This document shows positions 10,747 through 22,848 of a stretch of 64,000 nucleotides of DNA, one piece after another. The notes beneath the pieces were generated by a model that made no database searches, was not told where the DNA came from, and worked only from the letters and a program-made list of their open reading frames with translations. Position numbers and translations under genes: made by a program. Numbering within the stretch: the first letter of the stretch is position 1; each line of letters starts with the position of its first letter. The DNA is from Hymenoscyphus infarciens (lineage: Eukaryota > Ascomycota > Leotiomycetes > Helotiales > Helotiaceae), in the NCBI GenBank assembly GCA_001414345.1, contig LLCB01000133.1, positions 81,699 to 145,698 on the forward strand, given 5' to 3'.

Positions 10747-13700
10747 TCACTCAACATCCTCCTCCCACCCCCCCTCTCTCACCAAAAAACTCTTAATCCT
10801 AGTCTGAACACCTTTAACCTGATCCCCCAACGCACTCCCCCAAAGCTCCTCCACACACCTAACCTTCTCCTTCAAATCATCCGTCAACCTCCCCTCCTCC
10901 TCACTCTCCACCTGCCTCAACTCCTCCTCAACCTTCTGTTCATCTTCCCCCTGCACAACCCGTTGTTCGAGCATAAGCTTACAATTCGCAGATGCAACCC
11001 CGCTTTTAACCTCATGCAACAGACAGAGTAAATTCGTCTGACTCTCGATAAACTGATAAGTACTCTTCTCACAATGTCCTAACAAAGAATATAGATATAA
11101 CATCGGGAAATCATAGTAAGAGAGGTTCTCCTCGTATTCCTGCGGTGGGATTTGGATATGAAAGTCTTTCAACTTTTCAGTCTCTGGTATACGGTCACAA
11201 ATCCTCGAAAGGTTCGGTGCGATATCCCAGAATGCACTCAGTTGTACTTCGACACCACGAACTACGTTTTCCTCGACGATATCCATAAACTCCTCACTTC
11301 GTTTTAAAACTTCTTGTTGGAACGTGAGCTTCCGTTTCGCAGCGTCCGAGGAGAAGAATTCTTCTGCGTGTGTGACTTTTGCGGTGTTGCCTGCGAGGCG
11401 GTAGGGTGTTATTACCATGTCGCGGTAGCGGTCATTCCTATCACTTAGCAAATCGAAGAGTTCTTTTTGTAACCCTTCTCTTGCTTCAAATATCCATTTT
11501 AGTAGCGTCAGTTTCTCGAGGAGTTCGGGTTGTTCATCGCCTTCTTCTTGTGGGTAATTCGGGCTTTGTTCCTGTGCATCGACGAAGAGTTTCGACCGTA
11601 ATTGCTCGAAGAGTTCTGTTGCGCGCGTTACCCGTTCCATGAGGAGATCGTTAAGGGGCATCACGACTTGGGATTGGAAGAGTTCGAAATCCGCTTTTGA
11701 AGCTTCTTTCGTACGTTCTTGTTCGGTTTGAGCGGCGGTCTTCTCGAGTGAGGCAGCATCGGAATAGGTCATTGTTCCGGCTGCTATTTCTCGTTGGATG
11801 TTTGAGAGGAGGGAGTTCCGGCGTTTGGAAGCGCCTGTTGCGTTGTCGGCGCGGGTTTGGGCTGAGGATTGTAGGAAGCGGGATTTCGTGGCTTCGACTT
11901 CGGTGAAGTCGCTGAGAGTGCGGACGGTGGTGCGAATGGAGGTAAGGTCGGGGTGATTGTTGTTGACCGCCGGGTGGTGACGGGGGTAGGGTGGGGGAAG
12001 TGTTACTAGTCGGGAGACGTCGAGATGGTTGGGGTTTGGGGTTAGGATTGCGGGTGAGAAAGCTGCAGCTGCTGGGGATCGGGAGGAGACTGTTGCTTGT
12101 TGCATGGTGGGTTGGGAGGTCATCGAATCTGGCTCGTGCCAGCCGACTTTTTCTGGGGGGTATTCATCTGCTCCGTAGCTTTTCCTGTCACTTGGACCAG
12201 AACCTGACATTCCTTCTCCGCTATCGAGAATTGTTGGATCTCCGTTTTGTAAAGCCTCTCGAAGTTCTCGTGGCATACCCATGTATTTAGATTCTCGTTT
12301 CGATCGTCCAAGATTCATGGAAGGAGCACCAGTTGAACCCTCTTGACTGACTTCCCACCATCTACTCGAAGGTCGACCTCTGGAATCTGATCCATCCAAC
12401 GCCTCACTAACACTCATGCTAGGAATCGGCGATAGAGATGGCATATATCCATTCCACCATTGTGACTCGGGTCTCCCAGCAGGTGACGACCCCGTAGAGT
12501 CCGGTGTAGCTGAGTTTTGGGCCTGTGAATTGTCGTGCAACACAGATACCAATGAACCTCGATGAGATCTCATAGGCGGTGACATAGGTCCATTGGAAGA
12601 TTCGGGAGTCCATTCGCTCGAGCGAGAAACCACACTTGAGTCTCTCGGGGTGTTTTGATATGGTCGGAATAGGTCGCGGGTCAACTCCAGTATCTCAGAT
12701 CCCATGGCATCAATCGCACCGGCATATCTTTCCCTCCTTAAACGAGATTCGGCAACGAAAAATTCAGCGAATAATCGAACTCGCTCTGTATCATTCGCTG
12801 CTGCAGCCTCTCTCTTGGCAAAAGCTTTATGCCGTTCGATGGAACTACGAGAGAATTGCTCGGCGGGAGACATCTGAGAAACATCGCCGATACTAGAAGG
12901 TCTTGAGGAGGTTCTGGAAGTCGGTGGTCTAGATCCTGGTCTCGAAGAACTGGAAGGAGTCGCTATTGACGGTCCACTGGTCTGTATCCTTGGTGGTCTC
13001 GCAGGTGAGTTTTGAGGTCGGGATTGTGGAGGAGGTGTAGGTAAAGCCTTGGGGGGGATTGCGGGGGAACTCTGGTTAAAAGAGGTATTGCCTTGACCGG
13101 GGGAAAAAGGAGGGGTGGGAGTCTCCATTCGGCTTGCTGAGGCTAATGGGCGAGGTGTAGATCCCCTTGACCCCGTTCCGGGTGTACCCAAATATGGCGT
13201 ATCAGACGACCCTGGGGTCTCGCCACCAGCGGAAAATCTAGAGCTTCGTGGTGTTGACTTTTTAATGGTTGGCCTACGTCCGAGAATGGCTGATGGCACT
13301 GCAATGTCTGATGGAGTGATGGCTTCTACCCATGGGTTATTGGAGTTTTCTTCGGCAGAAGTAGTTCTTCTGGCTTTGCTTTCGTTCCTCCTTTCACGTA
13401 TACTTTTTGATTCCCCTCTTACATGTTTCGCTCTTGTCAATCCAGACGAACTAGAGCCCGAATTGGACTCGGTAACTGTACTCGAAGCAACACTTGAGGT
13501 ATCTATCGTTAGCCCTCGATTGGGTGATCTCCCACGTCCTGAAATATCATCATCTGTCCATCCTGCGGGAGTTGGGGGTACTGGCCCCAATGTTGACGCA
13601 TTTGCTCCCAAGTGAGGCGGGCGTCTAGTGGGCGGTGATGTCACTCGATCTGATGTAGAAACACTCTGAGATCTAGATTGTGAAGGCGGAGGGGGACCAG

Positions 13701-14611
13701 GAGGTGGTGGTGGTAGAGGCATCCCAGGTGCCCATCTCGACGAAGACGAACCACGAGATCGGGATGTTGATGGTGTGCTTATAGCTCCCGCGGAAGCTGC
13801 CCTGCGTGATGACGGCGGTGCCTGTGGATTGGCTTGTGGTGGTGGTATCTCCTCATGATGATGTACTGGTTCAGTAACTATTGGAACAGGCCGATGATCT
13901 GTAAACCGTGAAGAAGAACCTATTTCTGGCGAAGGTCTATGTTCCATAAAACGAGAATGCCCATTTATTTCCGGGGATGATCTTGTTACTTCTGGAGCTG
14001 CCCCTCGTCTGGTGAAAGCAGATATTCCAAACAAGCTCGGTGGTCTATCACTCGATCCTGCTCGATTCCGAGAGGGAGGCGGTGGGGGAAAGGCATGCGC
14101 AGAGCCAGGTTCAGGTGAAGACCTGTAAATATTCGATGGCGATGCTCGAGTGGCCGGGGATATACCAACTAAAGGGTCTTCACTTGAAATGGTAGATGTG
14201 CGTTGTGATGCAGGCTGACTTCGAGGAGGTGAGTAAGGTGGAGGGGCAGGAACCACTAGGAGCACGATTAGTCTCATCTCGTAAACCACACACAATGCCA
14301 CCCCGCAATTCCCATTGATCCCATATAAAAATATTTCTAGCTTTACCTTCCGTATCCGATCGAGCCTGAAAGTGATTGGTAGTGTCGTGAGAAACACTTG
14401 GTGAGGGAGTCCATTGCTGTGGATTGTATTGCCTGACAGCGCTCACAGGGGTATATGTTGCTGGATGATATCCAAATGGAGCACTTAACGAATTCGATGA
14501 GAGTGCTGATATGGGCGTCTGTGTAGGATACGGTTGCTGAACAGTTAGAGACGTCGTGATGGGACTCAAGTCCAGTCGACGACGAGCTGCTTGATCTCTT
14601 AGACTCGCCAT
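10747..14611 (-). CDS. Large Ser/Pro-rich protein with helical C-terminal half, function unknown
   Basis: Two exons: 14611-14347 and 14255-10747, with a 91-base GT-AG intron (14256-14346) and phase-1 junction. The joined protein is 1257 residues and starts MASLRDQAARRRLDL. Residues 1 to about 650 are low complexity: Ser/Pro/Arg-rich with repeated RPSPEI and RSSPEI motifs and two poly-Pro runs, one of them PLPPPPPGPPPP, of the kind that bind profilin, SH3 or WW domains. From about 850 to the end it is mostly helical and charged (blocks such as EKLTLLKWIFEAREGLQKEL), with Asp/Glu-rich ends suggesting coiled coil. No catalytic domain, signal peptide or membrane span is seen. I do not recognise the family by name. 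It looks like a conserved fungal scaffold, but that is inference. The downstream exon alone opens upstream of the splice site; that N-terminus is intronic. Confidence 0.85.
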
Positions 14612-16715
14612 TTTATCGCGTCTAAAAATAGCACCTAACGCCTTGCTTCGCGATTTTCACACACCCCGCGAAGCCCTTATACAAACTTTCCGTTCTCCGT
14701 CCAGTCGACGACTATGCCCAGTCTCATCAAGTCATCGTGTGCCAGAGACGAGGGCAGAAGGTATTCTCAAGAGGCGATGACTGAGATGTTGAGGCTCGTC
14801 GTGTGGTTGAAAGTTGGAGGGGCTCCGGCCTCCCTAAAGGTCTTTGTCTCTGATTCAACGTGCCCATATTGCGGACTGGGACGGACGGGGGCGAGACAAG
14901 GATAATAGTGGTCTGTGAACTGTGCAGTGTACGGAGTACTAGTACTCGAGTAAACCCGAACCTCCAACATGCGCAGACTTTCAGATAGCCCAGGGTCCAA
15001 ATTTGGTACCTACACCATGCCACCACAACTTCCATTGGTGTGCGTCGAGTGATGTGCCGATGTGCCCTGCAAGCGGGTTTTCTTTTATGCAGAGGAGCCA
15101 ATAGATGGTCCATCTGGATGGCCTCAACCTCCGTCGGCGCTTACACTCCGCCATTTATCATGCGGGCCAAGGAACTGCAAGCACAAGTGGAGCCATTTCG
15201 ACTGGGGCGAGGCGAGATTGATAGCTGCACAGTTGCATTTCAGTTGATTCTCACACACGAGAAATTCCGAAAGTATTGTTGTAACACTCATGTATCCAGA
15301 GAGACACAAGATGTGACAAGTTTGAGAAAAGATTCGTCGAGGACAATGGAGAAGAGAAGTGTGGTCTGCCCATGCGGCAATCTCAAAGCAGTGAGACGTT
15401 TATCTAATTCTAATTCTAGCACGAAATATATGATGAGGGTCCTGGGCTGCAGGTTCCGGGGAGAGGGAGGGGATACACAACGGCTTCATCGAACGCCGGC
15501 GGGGGAGATGACCCAAACTTCTAAGCTGAGCTGCATCTCAATACCTAGTTAATCTCGCCATGCATTAAGCCATCGAAATTTAAGGTTTCGTATGAATTGT
15601 GTGCAACTGTGGGCTTAAATTGGGTGAACAAATTACTTTGTTCCGACAAGAAGAGTGATGTCAAGGGTCGGAAAAACTCCATGTGCAAAGAGTCAGAAGG
15701 CACAGAAAGTCATCCCGATTGCCAGACTATAAATACTAGACGACTGACTGGCAAGAAATTCAAGAACGCGTATATTATGACTTGATTGGACCTTTCGAGA
15801 TTGTGGTTGGTATCGAAGACGGCTGACACCTTCCAGAAGCCAGGGCTGAACGGCAAGGTTGAACTTCCAACACCAGACTTCCGGGTTTCCAAAATAAAAC
15901 GCATAGCCATTTTAACATTACGCCCGACACGAGTATCTATTGAACCAGAGCTGAATGCAGATAATTCCTTCGTAATCAAGGGCTAGTATGATTGAAGGAA
16001 AGATCCCCCATTGGAACGCCTCACTTCTGAGGTAGCCCAGCCGGCTACAGCCATGAACACTAGGCTATGAGGAAATTGCACGAAGACATGAGAGCTCAAT
16101 TTGAACCAGAATTTGGTAGAGTAGTGATGCCGGCCAATACATCTTAATGTCGAGATGGAACTTTCCATATCAATGATCCTATTGCTTTTGATATTTGAGC
16201 AGTTGAAAAGAAAGTAAGTGGGTTCCCTGGCATAGAATGCTTCGAACAAAACTTGCCCCGCCCAAACTTGAGAAATTAACGGATACAAGAACTACTTGTT
16301 TTTGGTAAAACGGAAAAGGGGAAGGGTAGAGGTAGAAAAAAAGACCACCAAGGTGAACCGCGAGTCGTGAAGGTAGCTGAATTAATGCTCTGCAACGATT
16401 GATTGCTTGATCAAGGCCATAATTTGGTCGGCCATGTGTATGATACATATTGTACATTTTGTGATTTTAGTACATTCGAGGCTGGTGTTGAGGTGAAGTT
16501 TTTCGAACAGTTGCTGAGCTCACAAGTGTCTTGCCGCTTGGTGGAGGAGCAGTTTTCCCAATCCGAATATTCGTAGATGTGGTAGGTAAGTATGTTGAAG
16601 GGGACGTTGTATCGACACTTCTGTATGACGCCCTCGTGAAAACCCGACCCAGACCACAATAACTTCCAGAACACCTTGCTTCCATTGACCTCCTATCCAG
16701 TGTTTATTGCCCATC
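14612..16715. other. Intergenic stretch, no gene seen
   Basis: About 2.1 kb between the large minus-strand gene and the FMC1 gene. Frames of up to 170 residues exist on both strands but overlap each other, show no domains and have no matching introns. The first few hundred bases are the likely promoter of the gene starting at 14611, and the last part holds the 3' end of FMC1. Confidence 0.55.
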
Positions 16716-17060
16716 TCATTGTGAACTATTCCCATTTCCACTCCCCTCAACGGGTTCAGGCGAAACAAACTCCTCCGGCAAATTCATCCCGACTCTCCTA
16801 GCAGTGAGGCGAATCCTCTCCTCTTCCTCCATATTCATGCCCGGATTGTATCTTTCCAACAACGTGGCATACATTCTTTGCGCCTTGACATACTGGAGGA
16901 ATTGTTCGGCTTGCTCAACAGGTGTGGCCGACTCGGAGGAGGTGAGTGTGGTGCGAAGTCTTGCTTGGAGGGGTGATTGAGATCTTTCGGCCAGGGGGCG
17001 GGGCGGTAATTCGCGGAGGAATGATCGATAGATGGACCGCAGTCTTGTTGAGGAAGACAT
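16716..17060 (-). CDS. FMC1: Mitochondrial F1 ATPase assembly factor FMC1 family
   Basis: Protein of 114 residues. The N-terminus MSSSTRLRSIYRSFLRELPPRP has the LYR-like helix start of the Fmc1/complex-1-LYR family, followed by an EQAEQFLQYVKAQRMYATLLERYNPGM block and an ERIRLTARRVGMNLP end, which is the fungal Fmc1 pattern. In yeast, Fmc1 works in the mitochondrial matrix with the chaperone Atp12 in assembly of the F1 part of ATP synthase. The frame is open upstream to 17267, but the extra 69 residues have no family match, and the Met at 17060 gives the right length, so I chose that start. It is divergent from the EngB-like gene 197 bp away, which is also mitochondrial. Confidence 0.85.
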   Translation of the reverse strand: MSSSTRLRSIYRSFLRELPPRPLAERSQSPLQARLRTTLTSSESATPVEQAEQFLQYVKAQRMYATLLERYNPGMNMEEEERIRLTARRVGMNLPEEFVSPEPVEGSGNGNSSQ

Positions 17061-17257
17061 TATGTTATTATTGTGAGGACTTGATGCTGGAAGTTCAATG
17101 GAGTCAGAAGTGTTTCGAGGTTCCAAATAATTTAGAGTACGGTGGCCGGCCAGAGCCTCGGTAGCTTGGCATCGCATCCATCTCAGCCTTGTCTGATCTC
17201 CTTCTGGCATCAATAATTTCTCTCCCTCCTGGATATTAAGATCACAAATTCGATAAG
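17061..17257. promoter_or_regulatory. Shared divergent promoter region FMC1 / EngB-like GTPase
   Basis: 197 bases separate the two divergent start codons. No TATA box is evident. Both 5' untranslated regions and both promoters must fit here, so joint regulation of two mitochondrial genes is plausible. This is inferred from spacing only. Confidence 0.55.
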
Positions 17258-18229
17258 ATGCGGCCACCCACTATACTACACCACTTCTCGCATTCGGCAT
17301 GCCCGCCGAAACACCCCTCGAGTTGCATACAAAGACTGTTCACGACAACCTCCCGATCCTCCCTCCAGAACCTCGCAAGAAATAAACACCCTCCATCAAA
17401 GAGACCTGAACGAAAATTCCCAACTGAATGCCTATCATATCATTGGGACACGACTCCCCCAACAGATGCTCAACTACTCCACGCCTCAAAATTCTTCAAA
17501 TTCCGACCTCCAACCTTCCTTTGGTCCGCTCCCAAATTCAAAACGATGGACTTTGGAGATAGTCCTGAAGTTTGCTTCTTAGGACGATCGAATGTTGGGA
17601 AATCATCTCTGTTAAATACCTTGCTCACCAGAAAAATATCACACACAAGTTCCAAACCCGGTCGAACGAAACTCATGAACGCCTTCGCGGTAGGGGGAGC
17701 AGAAGATAATGGCAAGAATCGATTAGTGGTCCTCGACATGCCGGGTTATGGAAAAGGAGGAAGAGCAGAATGGGGAACAGAAGTCTTGAAATATCTTGGA
17801 AAGAGAAGACAATTGAAGCGAGCCTTTCTTTTGATAGACGCCGAACATGGAGTCAAGTCAAGCGATCAACAGCTCATTGCGCTTCTCAAAGAGCATTCGG
17901 TCCCCTATCAGATTGTCTTATCGAAAGCTGATCGAGTTTTATTTACCGGTAGTCGTGAGCCGGGAGAATGGGCTTTGAATAATCGAATTTCGCAACTGAG
18001 GAGGGTAATGGAAACCGTAAAGGACCTTGTTCAGCCTAGTCCTGAGGATGATGTACTTGGTGTTGGGGAGGTTTTAGCTTGCAGCTCGGAGAAATGGGTC
18101 AATGGGAATAGAATGGGTATCAACGCTGTCCGGTTTGCCATGTTGCAAGCAGCGGGTTTGGAATTGGAACGACAAACCCCCCTCGCTAAACCGGTGGAGA
18201 CGATACCATTCGATCAGATATACATGTGA
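17258..18229 (+). CDS. EngB/YihA-type GTPase, mitochondrial
   Basis: Single exon of 323 residues. G1 P-loop GRSNVGKSS at 109-117, G3 LDMPGYGKGG at 159-168, G4 SKAD at 222-225 and a G5-like ACSSEKW near 273 identify the TRAFAC EngB (YihA/YsxC) family, whose bacterial members act in large ribosomal subunit assembly. The first 55 residues are basic, Ser/Thr-rich and poor in acid (FTTTSRSSLQNLARNKHPP), as in a mitochondrial presequence, so the likely site is the mitochondrial ribosome. Length is longer than bacterial EngB (about 200) because of the leader and an insert after G3. Start chosen as the first Met, which retains the presequence. The exact substrate RNA or protein is unknown. Confidence 0.9.
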   Translation: MRPPTILHHFSHSACPPKHPSSCIQRLFTTTSRSSLQNLARNKHPPSKRPERKFPTECLSYHWDTTPPTDAQLLHASKFFKFRPPTFLWSAPKFKTMDFGDSPEVCFLGRSNVGKSSLLNTLLTRKISHTSSKPGRTKLMNAFAVGGAEDNGKNRLVVLDMPGYGKGGRAEWGTEVLKYLGKRRQLKRAFLLIDAEHGVKSSDQQLIALLKEHSVPYQIVLSKADRVLFTGSREPGEWALNNRISQLRRVMETVKDLVQPSPEDDVLGVGEVLACSSEKWVNGNRMGINAVRFAMLQAAGLELERQTPLAKPVETIPFDQIYM

Positions 18230-19489
18230 AGATAGGGCGGAATTTTGAGACCTAGGAGTTCGGAAACACCGCAATGTTAGATTGCGAGGTAGTTTTGTTA
18301 TCAGCTCAGACTAAAGACACGCAACAACGATTTCCCAAGACCAAGGGATTCATTTGATAGGAATTTCGTAGCCAGAGCGGAATGGTTGTAAGATATTTTG
18401 CTCCTCTGTTGGGCACGATTGGCAACAATCGAAGGGTAGCTGTATGATATATTCCCAAGGTGGTTTGTCGAAAATGATCGTGACGATTGAGAAAATACAT
18501 CGGGGCTACTCAATAAATACCCTCTCGCATCTGTACAACAACCTAGCCGGACCCGACAATGGAACCAAGAATCCACATGACAAAAGTCAGAGAATCCCCA
18601 CTCAGCTTAAACTATAAGTGCTGTCAGTCATAACCCACCATTGGTTGGGTCGCTCGCGATGGACAGGAAAAAACTGCACTCATTGTCCCAAACTTCTAGA
18701 GTAAAAAGTTGGAACGACTTAGAACATTAATCTAGATGTTTTGGAACAATCAACCTCAACTATCTGGGTTAGCACTTTGGTTACTGCAGGTTTCCTCGTT
18801 CAATGGTTGGTAAGCTAGTCTACTACTAGTTCTTGACTTCTCAGCACTTGTCTTTAGAGTAGTGGCAACGTCTGGGCGAACCGAAAATCGGCTAGGACCC
18901 TCAGAAATGGGATGAAATTTTCCAATTCACAGCCTTGTTGCCAATATAATAAGAATACTCGTAGGTAGAAGCCCTTTCACTGCCCTTCCAGGCTTATTAA
19001 AGACCCCTGCAATTGCCTGCATGTATCACGTGAATCTCTTGACTAACCCACCCGACCCAACTGAGGCGTCATGGCCTCTTCCCAAGCTGTCTGAGCCACC
19101 TTGTCGCATAAATCTATCTCAGCATTCAAGGGCCTGAATGAGTATGCCTATGCCTCTGCCTCTTATGACAATTGAAACATACATCGCCAACCTGCGAACT
19201 GATTCCTGATCTACCCTTATCATCAACACCACCACGAGAAGGTGTAATTGTATTTCGGAGCGGCGAGCCGGTAACCGCATCCCTCGACTTCAAATAACCC
19301 TCTTCCGCCCGCCTCCGTCACTGCCATTTGATTCACGACACACGATCCCATCGCCGGCCGAAGTGATTCGGAGCTTGCGGTTCATCCACTCGATTCCTCG
19401 ATTCCTCGATTCCTCCGCCAGTCTACCCTCATCCCAAATACATATAATAGTTTCGCTGTGCGATCATCACTAGACACCCCGTCGCAAAC
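18230..19489. other. Intergenic stretch and probable long epsin promoter
   Basis: No gene is seen. The end near the epsin gene has a small tandem CGATTCCT repeat at 19390-19415, and the last part is C/T-rich, as is common just before fungal start codons. Confidence 0.55.
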
Positions 19490-21301
19490 ATGTCCAAGGT
19501 TATTAGAAGCGTGAAGAATGTCACGAAGGGCTATTCCAGTGTGCAGGTCAAGGTCCGGAATGGTAGGAATCTCTCGCACCTAGCTATGGCATTTACTGAT
19601 TGGAAAAAGCAACCAGCAACGATCCATGGGGTCCAACGGGAACGGATATGGGCGAAATTGCTCAGATGACATTCAACTCGTATGCGCCACCTGATCTGTT
19701 TAAGAGTTTCTCTAATTGGAGAGTATAGGTCAAACGAATTTTACGAGATTATGGATATGCTCGACAAGCGGTTGAATGATAAAGGCAAGAATTGGCGACA
19801 CGTACTTAAAGCTCTCAAGGTTTTGGATTACTGCCTGCACGAAGGCTCGGAATTGGTCGTCACCTGGGCACACAAGAACATCTACATAATCAAGACTCTG
19901 AGAGAGTTCCAGTATATTGATGAAGATGGTCGAGATGTTGGACAGAACGGTAAGCTTGGTACTTGTTTATTGAAGTCTTGACTAATAATGTTAGTTCGTG
20001 TTTCTGCCAAGGAGTTGACCTCTTTGATATTGGACGAAGAGAGACTACGATCCGAGCGAAGCGACCGGAAAAACTGGAAATCTAGAGTTAGTGGTCTGGA
20101 CGAATCGGTGGCACCATACGAACAACCCCACAACCAGCGTCGAACTCGCCCCCACCGAGCCCAACGAGCCGACGAGGAAGACGCAGAATATAGACTGGCA
20201 ATTGAGGCAAGCAAGTACCAAGAGGAAGAGGACCGAAAGAAGCGACAAAGCAGAACCGGAGAACCTGACGACGATGACCTCGCTAAAGCTATCAAGCTGA
20301 GTAAAGAGGAAGAGGAATTAAGACGAAGGGAGCTGGAAGACCAAAATGCTGCTTCTCTCTTTGATGACGACCTCATTCAGACTGCACCTCAAACTACTCA
20401 GCCTACTGGATTCAACCAAGGATATCAACAACAAGGTCAAGTCGATTGGTCAGGCAACCCAATTGACCCGAATATGCAGCAGCAACCTAGTGCCTTTGGT
20501 AACATGTATACCGGTATGCAAAATCAACCAACTGGTTATCAAAATGGATTTCAACAAAACGGATTCCAACCCCAACCAACTGGCTTTGATCCTTATGGAG
20601 CTCAACAAATCCAACCCCAGCAGACAAGCTTCAATCCATACCAGAATTCAAGCCCATTTCAACAACAACCTCAAGCTCCAGAGCCACTACTTCCAGCGAG
20701 CACCAATAATCCTTGGGCAACGAACCAGCAACAAGCACAGCCCCTCATGCCTACGCCAACAGGATCTAATAATCCATTTGCGCCAGCATTCAGTCGCCCT
20801 CAAACCACCACCCCAGCTAAGCCAACCTTGTCAACACTACAAGAGCAAAAGACTGCTGCCTTTAATCCAATTTCGTCGTACAAGCCACCGCAAAAGGAAA
20901 TGGACCCACATCAAGCTAAGCTTAACGCTTTGCTTGCAAGCGGCGAAGGAATGGATACCTTTGGCAATACTGGTGATCTTCGTATTCCAGCTCAACACAC
21001 AGCACCAGGAACTTTTGTCAACAGTGCAGGAGCAGGGCTTAATAGCATGACTGCACAACAAACAGGGACTAACCCATTCGTGCAAAATCAATACACGGGA
21101 ATGCCCCAGACACAATATGGAGGTAACGCGAGTGCTTTCGGTGGTGCTCCTGGTCGTCAAATGCCAGCGGCAACTGGTCCAGCTGGAATGTCTAATGGCT
21201 TTGGTGGGGGATATGGTGCTCAGCAACAACAGAGTAATCCATTTGGAGCCAGACCACAACAGAACCAAAATGGACAAGGTGGAGATTTGATACAGTTTTA
21301 G
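19490..21301 (+). CDS. Epsin (ENTH-domain endocytic adaptor, Ent1/Ent2-like)
   Basis: Four exons: 19490-19562, 19610-19679, 19729-19949, 19995-21301, with introns of 47, 49 and 45 bases, all GT-AG; the last has a CTAAT branch site. Protein of 556 residues. The ENTH domain lies at about 10-145 (NATSNDPWGPTGTDM, then the FYEIMDMLDKRLNDKGKNWR core, then YIIKTLREFQYIDEDGRD). Two ubiquitin-interacting motifs follow at about 183-200 and 213-230. A Gln/Asn/Pro-rich tail carries NPF motifs (SNNPFAP, GTNPFVQ, QSNPFGA) for EH-domain partners, and the protein ends in the clathrin-box-like LIQF. In the family it binds PtdIns(4,5)P2, ubiquitinated cargo and clathrin at endocytic sites. All expected parts are present. 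Confidence 0.95.
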
Positions 21302-21924
21302 CCCTGGTTAATGGAGCAAAACTTGCGTATCTTGTCATTTGTTGATTTTTTCATATGGAGCATGCATGGTTTACGGGCTATTCCCTTTCTTCGAGCAGGC
21401 GTGTGAACAAATACTCTTCTTTAAGCTGGACTGGGACCGAGAGGCATGCGTAGCGGGCCCTATTTTCCCAATTATGGCTCATGCGAGGGGGTTTTCTCTT
21501 GCTCTTCTGTTGAACTTAGATTTTTTGGTGCTAAAAGTGAAACGATTCACGAGCGGCAATGATTACTTAGGCACACTTATTAAGATTGGAGAAGAATCTT
21601 AAACAGCGGTTTTTTGTGTCAATATAATGGATAAATCCCTTTCAATGCTTGTCTTTTCCCCAGGCCGTTCCCGTTGAGTATCCATTTCTCAATTCCAATA
21701 ACTTTGCGCCTTGACTCCTTCGCTTGTGCTTGACGATAATAAAATTTCCTCTCAAGAAGCTGCTCTTCCTCTCTTGTCTCTTGAAGGGTGGCCCTTCTTC
21801 GAGTCCTCTTCCCCACACGCGACTTTCCCCAAACGTGAAATTGAACATGAATTCCAGGACAAGAGGTGATACATGCACTTCTTCCAACAGCACTTTCTTC
21901 GTTTTCCCCTCGTTTTCTGCTTCA
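21302..21924. other. Convergent 3' region between epsin and centrin
   Basis: 623 bases between two facing stop codons. It must hold both 3' untranslated regions. AT-rich words occur near 21340 and 21620. No gene is supported. Confidence 0.6.
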
Positions 21925-22848
21925 TCATCCCATACAAATCCCCACAAACTCTTCCCTCCCCACTCCCCCTTTCCCATCCAGATCAAACTCCTCAATCATA
22001 GCCACCAATTCATCCTCATCCAGGCCCTCGCCCAACTCCCTCGCTACCCTCCTCAGATCATCGATACTTATTATCCCCTTATCATCGGTATCAAAAAGAC
22101 TAAACGCCCTTAGAATTTCTTCCCTTGGGTCGCGTTGACTTATTAACGTCGCGGCTACCGTTTGAAAAGCTTGCAGTGTGAGGACTAGACGCCCTGGGGT
22201 TTGTGCGAGGGAGGACATTGGTTTGGGATGCTGGGAGCGGATGTTGGTTGTTGTGTTTTGGTTGGGGGGCGAAGGGGAAGGGGGGATGCCGTGGGTGGAG
22301 AGGAGGTCGAGGATGTGCGCTTTGGGGAGGTCGAAGCCGAGGGCTTTGAGGGAGACTTTGAATTCGTGGTAGTCGATTCGCTGGTCCTTGTCTAGGTCGA
22401 AGAGGCTGAACTGGTTTTGGTGTTTTTGTTAGCCGTAGATTCTCTTTTTTTCTTCTGCTGTGCCTTTCTTCTTGAATTCGCATAACATGAGCAATTTTAA
22501 CACCACGCTCTCATCAACTGAGCGGAGCGATCACTCTTCCAATATCCTCTCGAGCCCATTTATCCCTTTCCTCCCTTAAAATCAAGACTGGAAAGTACTC
22601 ACAGCTTCATTTATCTCCTCGCGCTGCTCATCCGTAATACTCTGCAGCGAATTCGAGGGCGCCGAAGACCCTCCCTGCGCCGGCGCGCGTGGTTCAGGAT
22701 TCAGATTCCGGGTTGGTGCGCCAAAGGCATTTCCCACCCCTCCTCCTCCTCCTCCGCCCGTTTCGCGATTTCGATCGGGTAGCTTGTTGTGGATGTTTGA
22801 GTAGTTGCGCGCTGGGAAGGCGGGATGTGTTTGTGTTGTTGAGGCCAT
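21925..22848 (-). CDS. Centrin / CDC31-like EF-hand protein
   Basis: Two exons: 22848-22603 and 22410-21925, with a 192-base intron that is long for this window. Protein of 243 residues. After a Gly/Pro-rich leader (residues 1-68) comes TDEQREEINEA and the first EF loop DLDKDQRIDYHE (87-98) with calcium ligands intact. EF-hand 2 is degenerate and carries a Pro/Ser/Asn-rich insert (about 122-148). EF3 DTDDKGIISIDD (189-200) is followed by the centrin signature RRVARELGEGLDEDELVAMI and EF4 DLDGKGGVGREE (225-236), in which several ligand positions are Gly. In fungi this family acts in spindle pole body duplication, and Cdc31 also in other complexes such as TREX-2. The exon join was set by frame continuity. 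Confidence 0.9.

Noticed and set aside
14256..14397. N-terminal extension of the 1216-codon frame (starts MFLTTLPITF).
   Set aside because: It reads through a 91-base intron and the adjoining exon in another frame; exon 1 at 14611-14347 gives a better start.
17061..17267. 69-residue upstream extension of FMC1.
   Set aside because: It has no family match and would overlap the start of the divergent EngB-like gene.
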